Shown here piece by piece: positions 1 to 5,518 of a DNA stretch of 6,137 nt (within the stretch, counting starts at the first letter, position 1; each line of letters starts with the position of its first letter). The stretch lies in NCBI GenBank assembly GCA_036380925.1, contig DASVDW010000041.1:1-6137 (forward strand), written 5' to 3'. Source of the stretch: JAICLV01 sp036380925. GTDB taxonomy: Bacteria; Actinomycetota; Actinomycetes; Acidothermales; Acidothermaceae. A program made the translations under genes and the position numbers. The notes beneath the pieces were generated by a model, which was given only the letters and a program-made list of their open reading frames with translations, did not search any database and was not told the DNA's origin.

Positions 1-140
1 TCGCCGTGGTGATAGGCCGGTTTCGACAGTTCCAGTTGCGCGGCGTGGCGCGCGTCGTCGCGGGTGATGGGCGGCGGGGGGCTGGCGGCGACCAGCGTCG
101 AGCGCGCGAGCGACGCGGCGATCACGTCAGCGCCGATCAC
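1..140 (-). CDS. DUF4129-like protein, N-terminal fragment (partial)
   Basis: Reading leftward from a GTG at 140-138 gives 46 complete codons that stay open to the window edge, so only the N-terminus is present. The translation starts MIGADVIAASLARSTL and contains ITRDDARHAAQLELSKPAYH. That pattern (a short polar ITRDxAR stretch, then an E/Q-L-S-KPxYH motif) is what I recall at the start of actinobacterial DUF4129 proteins. These are membrane proteins of unknown function, often encoded with MoxR ATPase, DUF58 and DUF4350 genes. The GTG overlaps the TGA of the preceding minus-strand gene as GTGA (4 bp), which indicates translational coupling within one operon. I see no good ribosome binding site of its own, which also fits coupling. 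A second in-frame GTG five codons later is an alternative start. The diagnostic DUF4129 domain lies outside the window, so the family call rests on the N-terminal motif and context. Confidence 0.6.
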   Translation of the reverse strand, partial: MIGADVIAASLARSTLVAASPPPPITRDDARHAAQLELSKPAYHHG

Positions 141-1135
141 GTCAGCGGCGGCGCGCCGGCCGCTTGCCGCGCGGCCTGGGTGAGTTGGATGTCAAGCCCC
201 TCGGCCCGCATCCGCCGGTCGATGTAGATCAGGGTCACCGCGGCCGCGAGCAGCGGCTCGGTGAGCATCCAGACGATTCCGCCGCCGATCGTCGACAGCG
301 CGATCGACCCGGCGGACGGCGAGTGCCCGCCGCTGAGGTCTTGGAACGAGGAGATGCCGAACGGAATCGACAGCACGCTCGCCGCGATGACCACGATCAG
401 GTACGCCAGCGCGCGCAATCCCCAGGTGCGCCAAAACGCGCCGCGCACCAGCCGCCATGACCGCGAGATCGCGCCGCCCACGCCAGTTCGCTCCAACACG
501 AACGCGGGGACCGCGATCGCCAACTTGCCCCACAGATAAACCGCCAGCGGGATGGCCGCGACGAGGCCCACCGGCCCGGCGATGAGCAGCAGCGCAGGCA
601 AAAACGGCAGCGCGCCCGCGAGCACGCTGACCAACACCAACCGCCACCAGCGCGCGCCGACGGCGCGCAGCACGGCGGCGCCTTCGACTCGCTGACCGAT
701 CACCGCCTTGCCGACGACCTCGGTCACGACGCCGGCGAGCAACGCGGAGAAGATCGCCGCGGCGACGTAGGACAACACCACGGCCGCGACGCCGCCGCTG
801 GTGATGACCAGCCTGGAGCCGTCGTCCTTCGGCAGGCTCGACGTGACCGCCCCTCCGACGTTCGACAACGCGTTGCCCACCCCGAGCCGCACCAGCTCCA
901 AGACCGCGGCGAGGGCGAAGGCGCTGCCGAACACGATCCGCGGGTTGCGGCGGATCGTCGCGAACCCGCCGTCGAGGATCTCGCCCACCGACAGCGGGCG
1001 CAGCGGGACCACGCCGGGTTTGTACTCGCTGCGGCTGGCGTATCCCTGCCAGCCCGGCGCGTTCTGCCAGCCGGGCGTGTTCTGCCATCCGGGCGGCGGC
1101 GCCGACGGCTGCGCCCAGTCCGGGCTGTCACCCAA
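137..1135 (-). CDS. multi-pass membrane protein, glycerophosphodiester phosphodiesterase membrane-domain-like
   Basis: The gene encodes 332 residues. The N-terminal 40 residues are Pro/Gly/Trp/Gln-rich and probably cytoplasmic, with three PGWQ units (residues 15-30). A conserved block at about 40-64 (KPGVVPLRPLSVGEILDG, then a FATIRRNP-like stretch) is typical of actinobacterial proteins annotated as 'glycerophosphoryl diester phosphodiesterase membrane domain-containing'. Hydrophobic segments lie near 67-90, 115-140, 166-186, 187-212, 241-262 and 280-305, so about six membrane spans. The cytoplasmic motif ISRSWRLVRGAFWRTWG (223-239) also fits the family. No catalytic phosphodiesterase domain is present, so enzymatic activity should not be assumed and the function is unknown. 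The start is TTG at 1135-1133, preceded by GGGTGAG as a possible ribosome binding site. No in-frame ATG would keep the conserved region with a normal N-terminus. It is divergent from mtrA and overlaps the downstream DUF4129-like gene by 4 bp. Confidence 0.85.
   Translation of the reverse strand: MGDSPDWAQPSAPPPGWQNTPGWQNAPGWQGYASRSEYKPGVVPLRPLSVGEILDGGFATIRRNPRIVFGSAFALAAVLELVRLGVGNALSNVGGAVTSSLPKDDGSRLVITSGGVAAVVLSYVAAAIFSALLAGVVTEVVGKAVIGQRVEGAAVLRAVGARWWRLVLVSVLAGALPFLPALLLIAGPVGLVAAIPLAVYLWGKLAIAVPAFVLERTGVGGAISRSWRLVRGAFWRTWGLRALAYLIVVIAASVLSIPFGISSFQDLSGGHSPSAGSIALSTIGGGIVWMLTEPLLAAAVTLIYIDRRMRAEGLDIQLTQAARQAAGAPPLT
1046..1093 (-). repeat. in-gene tandem repeat encoding three PGWQ units
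   Basis: Within the N-terminus of the membrane protein, three 18-nt-spaced units encode PGWQ (residues 15-18, 21-24, 27-30), separated by N-T and N-A. On the + strand the units appear as versions of CTGCCAGCCGGGC. The DNA copies differ by a few bases and the peptide core is kept exactly. Such short Pro/Gly/aromatic repeats are common in the unstructured cytoplasmic tails of actinobacterial membrane proteins. Their copy number may vary between strains. Confidence 0.8.
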
Positions 1136-1147
1136 CGTGTCTCACCC
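1126..1147. promoter_or_regulatory. possible MtrA operator (imperfect direct repeat over the TTG start)
   Basis: On the + strand TGTCACCC (1126-1133) is followed four bases later by TGTCTCACCC (1138-1147), the same octamer with TC inserted. MtrA is known to bind sites built from GTCAC-type direct repeats in mycobacteria and Streptomyces. GTCAC at 1127-1131, five bases, then GTGTC at 1137-1141 loosely resembles such a site, with a mismatch in the second half. The repeat covers the start codon and ribosome-binding region of the minus-strand membrane-protein gene, so a bound regulator would be well placed to block that gene. This is a weak match by eye. Confidence 0.15.
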
Positions 1148-1268
1148 ACCCGTCGTGCCTGCGGCCGGTCAGTGTTCGCGGCAACCCATCGTCCCATGGG
1201 GTCGGCCGCGCCGGTCGCAGATCGCGCAGGTCCCCCACGAACGGTCGGAAGGTGAGACCATCAGGCTC
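1136..1268. promoter_or_regulatory. divergent intergenic region between membrane-protein gene and mtrA
   Basis: This 133-bp gap separates two divergent genes and should hold, or lie next to, promoters for both. Read directly, it contains no TA dinucleotide, so there is no TANNNT-type -10 hexamer on either strand. It contains an 8-bp palindrome CCCATGGG (1193-1200). The octamer GGTGAGAC occurs once on each strand, at 1251-1258 (+) and 1146-1139 (-), each just before a start codon and probably serving as ribosome-binding sequence. I cannot place a transcription start. The promoters may be non-canonical, or the mtrA promoter may lie inside the opposing gene, where TA-containing sequence (such as TATCCC at 1041-1046) is found. 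Confidence 0.5.
1247..1256 (+). promoter_or_regulatory. ribosome binding site of mtrA, unusually long spacing
   Basis: GGAAGGTGAG is the only strong anti-16S match upstream of mtrA. It ends 12 bases before the ATG at 1269, and its GGAAGG core ends 16 bases before, longer than the usual 5-9. No ATG, GTG or TTG in the mtrA frame lies closer to it, so the ATG start is kept. A weaker AGG at 1263-1265 lies too close to the ATG to be the main signal. Confidence 0.45.
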
Positions 1269-1946
1269 ATGAAAGGACGTGTGCTCGTCGTCGACGACGA
1301 CACCGCGCTCGCCGAGATGCTCGGCATCGTGCTGCGCGGCGAGGGGATCGAGCCCTTCTTCGTGTTCGACGGCGACAAGGCGCTGGCCGCTTTCCACGAG
1401 ACCAAGCCAGATCTCGTGCTGCTCGATTTGATGTTGCCTGGCACCGACGGCATCGACGTGTGCCGGCAGATCCGCGCGGAGTCGGGCGTGCCGATCGTGA
1501 TGCTGACCGCCAAGAGCGACACCGTCGACGTCGTTGTCGGATTGGAGTCGGGCGCCGACGACTACGTGGTCAAGCCGTTCAAGCCCAAGGAGTTGGTCGC
1601 CCGGCTGCGCGCCCGGCTGCGCCGCAGCGACGAGCCGGCCCCCGAGGTCATCACCATCGGCGATCTCACGATCGACGTCGCGGGCCACTCGGTGAGCCGC
1701 GACGGCGTGCCGATCCCGCTCACCCCGCTGGAGTTCGACCTGCTGGTCGCGCTCGCGAAGAAGCCGCGGCACGTGTTCTCTCGCGAGGTGCTGCTCGAGC
1801 AGGTGTGGGGCTACCGGCACGCCGCCGACACCCGGCTGGTCAACGTGCACGTGCAGCGACTGCGCTCCAAGGTCGAGCGCGACCCCGAGCGTCCTGAGAT
1901 CGTCGTCACCGTTCGAGGTGTCGGTTACAAGGCGGGTCCGGCCTGA
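1269..1946 (+). CDS. mtrA: two-component response regulator MtrA (OmpR/PhoB family)
   Basis: MtrA is the DNA-binding regulator phosphorylated by MtrB. In mycobacteria it controls cell-division, cell-wall hydrolase and replication-initiation genes. The 225-residue product has a receiver domain (about 4-115) with the acidic cluster D9-D11, phosphoacceptor D53 in LLDLMLPG, T80 in VPIVMLTAK, Y99 and K102 in VKPFKPKE. A winged-helix domain follows (about 127-223), including the block LTPLEFDLLVALAKKPR, then VLLEQVWGYRH, DTRLVNVHVQRLRSKVE and VRGVGYKAGP. Similarity to mycobacterial MtrA, as I recall that sequence, runs end to end. The mycobacterial protein has three more N-terminal residues, so D53 corresponds to its Asp56. 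The ATG at 1269 places the first beta strand at the normal distance. The open frame continues far upstream opposite the membrane gene, but that stretch resembles nothing in this family. mtrB follows after 5 nt. Confidence 0.97.
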   Translation: MKGRVLVVDDDTALAEMLGIVLRGEGIEPFFVFDGDKALAAFHETKPDLVLLDLMLPGTDGIDVCRQIRAESGVPIVMLTAKSDTVDVVVGLESGADDYVVKPFKPKELVARLRARLRRSDEPAPEVITIGDLTIDVAGHSVSRDGVPIPLTPLEFDLLVALAKKPRHVFSREVLLEQVWGYRHAADTRLVNVHVQRLRSKVERDPERPEIVVTVRGVGYKAGPA

Positions 1947-1951
1947 GCCAG

Positions 1952-3682
1952 TTGAGCAGCTCCAGCCCTCCGGCGTCAGGTCCGCCGTCGCCGGGCGAGG
2001 CGTCCGCGCCGCTGCCGTTCCACATCGTTCCGTCGAGCATGGGCCGGCGGCTGCGCCGTGTCGGACGACGGGTGGTCAAGCGGTGGCGGCGGTCCATCCA
2101 GATCCGCGTCGTCGGCAGCACGCTGATCGTGTCGGCGGTCGTCGTCGCGTTCTTGGGCTTCGTCGTGTTGGAGCAGGTCAAATCCGGGCTGCTGCAGGCC
2201 AAGCTGCACTCGTCGTCCAATGAGGAGCTCAACGGCCGCGGCACCGCGCAGCAGTACTTGAGCCAGGGCACCGGCATCAACGCGCTGCAGACCACGGTGC
2301 AAAGCCTGAGCTCGCAGCAGTCGCGTCGGCAGGCCGGCGGTTATGAGGTGGTCGGTTACGTCGAGATCGCGGGCAAGGTGTCGACGTCACAGCCGGCGAA
2401 GAGCAGCGACTTCGACGCGAACAGCATTCCGCAAAGACTCATCGACGAGGTGAGCAAGGGCGACGCGCAGTACTACTACACGTACACGGCGATGCGCTTC
2501 ACCGACGGCTCGCCGAGCAAACCCGGCCTCGCGATCGGCAGCTCGATCAGCGCGAACAACAACCGGTTCCAGATCTACTACGTGTTCTCGCTCGAGCAAG
2601 AAGAGCAGACGCTCGCGCTGGTGTGGCGCACCCTGCTGCTCAGCGGCATCGCCCTGGTGGTGCTGCTCGCCGGCATCGCTTGGCTGGTCACCCGTCAGGT
2701 CGTGACACCGGTCCGGATGGCCGCGCGCATCGCGGAACGCCTAGCCGACGGGCGGCTGCAAGAGCGAATGCGCACCAAAGGCGAAGACGACCTCGCCCGG
2801 CTGGCCGCGTCGTTCAACAAGATGGCCGATTCGCTGCAACGGCAGATCCGGCGGCTTGAAGACTTGTCGCGGATCCAGCGGCGGTTCGTGTCCGACGTCT
2901 CCCACGAGCTGCGCACGCCGTTGACCACCGTGCGCATGGCCGCGGACGTCTTGTACGAAGCCAGGCAACAGCTCGACCCCGCGTCGGCGAGGTCCGCCGA
3001 GTTGCTGCAAACCCAACTCGACCGCTTCGAGTCGTTGCTCGCCGACCTGCTGGAGATCAGCAGGCACGACGCCGGCGCGGCGTCGCTCGAGGCCGAAGCC
3101 ATCGACCTGCGCGACCTCGTGCGGCATGTCGTCGACGCCACCGAGCCGCTTGCCGCCCGCCGCGGCAGCGCGGTCAACCTGCACCTGCCGGAAGAGCCGT
3201 GCGTGTGCGACGCAGACGGCCGCCGGGTGGAGCGCATCTTGCGCAACCTCCTGGTCAACGCCGCCGAACACGGCGAGGGCCAGCCGATCGACGTTTACGT
3301 GGCGGCGAATCGCGACGCGGTGGCGGTCGCCGTGCGCGACCACGGCATCGGGCTTCGGCCCGGCGAGGCGTCGCTGGTGTTCAACCGGTTCTGGCGAGCC
3401 GACCCCGCCCGGGCCCGCACGACCGGCGGCACCGGCCTCGGCCTGTCGATCGCGTCTGAGGACGCGCGGTTGCACGGTGGCCGGCTGCAGGCGTGGGGCG
3501 AGCGGGGCAGCGGCTCGCAGTTCGTGCTGACCCTGCCGCGCCGGGTGGGCGCCTTGTTCACCGCGTCTCCGATTCCACTCGAGCCGCCGGTCGTCGATGA
3601 GCCGGCGGATGCCCAGCCGTCGCCGGCGAATCCGTCCGACCTCACGAACATCAGCTCCGTCATCGGCCCGAGGCCGACGTGA
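1952..3682 (+). CDS. mtrB: two-component sensor histidine kinase MtrB
   Basis: MtrB is the membrane sensor kinase partner of MtrA. The 576-residue product has a Ser/Pro-rich N-terminal tail (1-30), a basic stretch and a first membrane span (about 51-75), an extracytoplasmic sensor region (about 76-221) and a second span (about 222-246). A HAMP linker follows (about 247-300). The dimerisation/phosphoacceptor domain has SDVSHELRTPLTTVRM with His318. The ATPase domain has the N box RNLLVNAAEH (N436), G1 at DHGIGL (463-468), an F box around FNRFWRADP and G2 at TGGTGLGL (491-498). A Pro/acid-rich tail follows from about 531. All catalytic motifs are intact. The length is close to that of the mycobacterial protein. 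The start is uncertain. TTG at 1952 lies 5 nt after the mtrA stop and suits coupling, with only GGCGGG 15 nt upstream. The ATG at 2039 would give 547 residues and keep every domain. Confidence 0.96.
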   Translation: MSSSSPPASGPPSPGEASAPLPFHIVPSSMGRRLRRVGRRVVKRWRRSIQIRVVGSTLIVSAVVVAFLGFVVLEQVKSGLLQAKLHSSSNEELNGRGTAQQYLSQGTGINALQTTVQSLSSQQSRRQAGGYEVVGYVEIAGKVSTSQPAKSSDFDANSIPQRLIDEVSKGDAQYYYTYTAMRFTDGSPSKPGLAIGSSISANNNRFQIYYVFSLEQEEQTLALVWRTLLLSGIALVVLLAGIAWLVTRQVVTPVRMAARIAERLADGRLQERMRTKGEDDLARLAASFNKMADSLQRQIRRLEDLSRIQRRFVSDVSHELRTPLTTVRMAADVLYEARQQLDPASARSAELLQTQLDRFESLLADLLEISRHDAGAASLEAEAIDLRDLVRHVVDATEPLAARRGSAVNLHLPEEPCVCDADGRRVERILRNLLVNAAEHGEGQPIDVYVAANRDAVAVAVRDHGIGLRPGEASLVFNRFWRADPARARTTGGTGLGLSIASEDARLHGGRLQAWGERGSGSQFVLTLPRRVGALFTASPIPLEPPVVDEPADAQPSPANPSDLTNISSVIGPRPT

Positions 3683-5442
3683 GCGGGAGGCGCCGGTCGC
3701 TTCGCGCGGCGATGACGCTGCTGGCGGCCGGAGTTCTGGCGGCGGGGTGCACCGCGATTCCCACGAGCGGAGCCGTGCACGCGGCAGGGGCGCAGAAGAA
3801 CGACAACGAGCCGCCCTCGCGCGTCGTCTTCCAGCCGCAGGGGCCGGTCGAGGGTGAGTCGCCAACCGACATTGTCGACGGATTCCGCTTCGCCAGCGCG
3901 GACTTCGCCGACATCAGCATCTCCCGTTCGTTCTTGGTCGATCCGACGTGGCAGCCCGACCAAGGCGTGCGGGTGGTCGACGAGCAAAGCGGCCCCGCCA
4001 CGTTCACCCCGCAAGGCGACCACGCCACGGTGCGCTACGTCGACCGCTGGATCGGCACGATCGCCAATGACGGCACCTATCAACCGACGTCCGGGAACAA
4101 GACGGTCGACTACACCTACGAGTTGATGAAAGACCCCAAGGCGAAGAACCAGTGGCGCATCGTGAACCCGCCTCCGTTCCTGATCCTGCCGCCCAGCCGG
4201 ATCAACGCGAACTTCAACGCCGGCTACCTGTACTTCCTGAGTCCGCGCAACGACCAGGTGTTCGTCCCGATCCGGGTGTTCTTGCCGATCACCGGCACCG
4301 ATTCAGCGCGCGAACTCGTGCTGCAGTTGCTGTCCGGACCACCGAAGTGGCTGAAGGACGCCGGCGTCACCAGCGCCATCCCGAACGGCGCCCAGCTGCA
4401 AAGCGTCACCCAATCCAGCGACGGCGTCGTCACGGTCAACCTGTCGCCGGAAATCGCCAGCCTCAGCCCGGCCGACCGCGACGCGGCGTCCGCCCAACTC
4501 GTCTACACGCTGCAGGGGTACGGCGGCGGCGAGTTCAGGATCGAGGCGGCCGGACAGCCGGTCGAGAACAGCCATCACGCGTCGTTGCAGACGACCAAGA
4601 CGTGGAACGCCTACGACACCGACGCGCTTAACGCGGGCTCGTTCTATTTCATCGGCGCCGACCAGCGCACCCGGGACGGCAACGGGTTGCCGCTGCACAA
4701 CGACGCGGGCGCCGGCACGGTCAAGTTCATCGCCGCCAGCGTCGCGCCGAAGGCGGCGAACAGCCCCACCCCCGACCTCATCGCCGGCGTCGAGCCGGTC
4801 GGGTCCAGCCAGCAGTTGTACGTCGGCACGATTGCGCAGCCGAAACGGGTCGACTTCGGTTCGGCGTTCACGACGCCGTCGTGGGACATGTTCGGCAACG
4901 TGTGGACGGTGCGCACGGGGACGCCCGGAGGCCCGCAGGAGGTTCGGGTCAGCCCCGTCACCCAGGCCGGCACGACGAAGTTCATGACCGTCGACGACAA
5001 GGAGCTGGCGACCACCCAGCTGATCGAGACGCTGCGGGTCTCGCGCGACGGCACCCGCGTCGCGGTGATAGCGAAGTCCGCGACGGCCACCCAGCTGCTG
5101 GTCGGCCGCGTGGTGAAATCGGCGGACGGTGAGTCGATCGGCGGCTTCTATCCCGTCGCGCCGTCGCTCGTGCCGGTGCCGGACGGCGTGGTGTGGGCGT
5201 CGTCGACCAAGCTCGAGGTGCTGGCGACCGCGTCCGGCGCCCTGAGCCCGTCGATCTGGACGGTCGACGTCGACGGGTGGAGCCAGCAGCAGGTGCCCGG
5301 CCCCGCGGCGAACGTGGTGTCGATCGCGAAGGCGCCGGGTCAGCCGCTCGTGATCGGGACGACCAGCGGGCAGATCGAGATGTCGGTCAACGACGCGTGG
5401 CAGGTCATCGCCAGCGGCACCGCGCCGTTCTATCCAGGTTGA
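3679..5442 (+). CDS. lpqB: lipoprotein LpqB (GerMN and beta-propeller domains)
   Basis: LpqB is a lipoprotein encoded with mtrAB across actinobacteria. It is reported in mycobacteria to interact with the outside part of MtrB and modulate MtrA phosphorylation. The 587-residue product starts with a basic n-region (SGRRRSLRAA), a hydrophobic stretch and a lipobox ending AAGC with lipidated Cys24, then C-T-A-I-P-T-S-G. An N-terminal domain runs to about 185. A GerMN (spore-germination-like) domain covers roughly 190-295, with RVFLPITGTDSARELVLQLL, the block LLSGPPKWL, and VVTVNLSPE. A beta-propeller-like region covers about 315-583, with repeated strand pairs such as SWDMFGNVWTV, LRVSRDGTRVAVI and VVWASSTKLEVLA. 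The start is GTG at 3679, preceded by CGAGG with 5-nt spacing, and it overlaps the mtrB stop as GTGA, which indicates coupling. The length matches the family. No truncation is seen. Confidence 0.96.
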   Translation: MSGRRRSLRAAMTLLAAGVLAAGCTAIPTSGAVHAAGAQKNDNEPPSRVVFQPQGPVEGESPTDIVDGFRFASADFADISISRSFLVDPTWQPDQGVRVVDEQSGPATFTPQGDHATVRYVDRWIGTIANDGTYQPTSGNKTVDYTYELMKDPKAKNQWRIVNPPPFLILPPSRINANFNAGYLYFLSPRNDQVFVPIRVFLPITGTDSARELVLQLLSGPPKWLKDAGVTSAIPNGAQLQSVTQSSDGVVTVNLSPEIASLSPADRDAASAQLVYTLQGYGGGEFRIEAAGQPVENSHHASLQTTKTWNAYDTDALNAGSFYFIGADQRTRDGNGLPLHNDAGAGTVKFIAASVAPKAANSPTPDLIAGVEPVGSSQQLYVGTIAQPKRVDFGSAFTTPSWDMFGNVWTVRTGTPGGPQEVRVSPVTQAGTTKFMTVDDKELATTQLIETLRVSRDGTRVAVIAKSATATQLLVGRVVKSADGESIGGFYPVAPSLVPVPDGVVWASSTKLEVLATASGALSPSIWTVDVDGWSQQQVPGPAANVVSIAKAPGQPLVIGTTSGQIEMSVNDAWQVIASGTAPFYPG

Positions 5443-5483
5443 TCGTCTCCCACAACCGGCGGATTCGATCACCACAACCCGGA

Positions 5484-5500
5484 CGACGCGCGCCGCGTCG
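5484..5500 (+). other. small GC hairpin in the lpqB-comF spacer
   Basis: CGACGCG and CGCGTCG form a perfect 7-bp stem around a 3-base loop. It lies 41 bases after the lpqB stop and 18 bases before the proposed comF ATG. No T-run follows, so it is not a classical rho-independent terminator. It could trim the transcript or hinder ribosome access to comF. In sequence this GC-rich it could also be chance. Confidence 0.25.
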
Positions 5501-5518
5501 CCACGCGACGCCGCGACC

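Noticed and set aside
192..1088. 298-codon minus-strand frame inside the membrane-protein gene
   Set aside because: It is Arg-rich with no hydrophobic segments. The overlapping 332-codon frame has conserved family blocks and plausible membrane spans.
1193..1200. Palindrome CCCATGGG as a regulator operator
   Set aside because: It is only 8 bp with no flanking symmetry, and too short to support an operator call on its own.
801..1268. Open frame upstream and in phase with mtrA that could extend MtrA by 156 residues
   Set aside because: It runs antisense to the membrane-protein gene, its translation resembles nothing in response regulators, and MtrA family members begin at the ATG at 1269 or within a few residues of the equivalent point.
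2386..2394. GTCACAGCC inside mtrB, resembling an MtrA half-site
   Set aside because: It is a single half-site within coding sequence with no second repeat nearby, so it is most likely chance.
2741..3865. 374-codon open frame on the minus strand opposite mtrB and lpqB
   Set aside because: Its composition (Arg, Ala, Gly, Val, Asp repeats) is the usual reverse-frame shadow of high-GC coding sequence. It crosses the mtrB/lpqB junction and shows no domain pattern.
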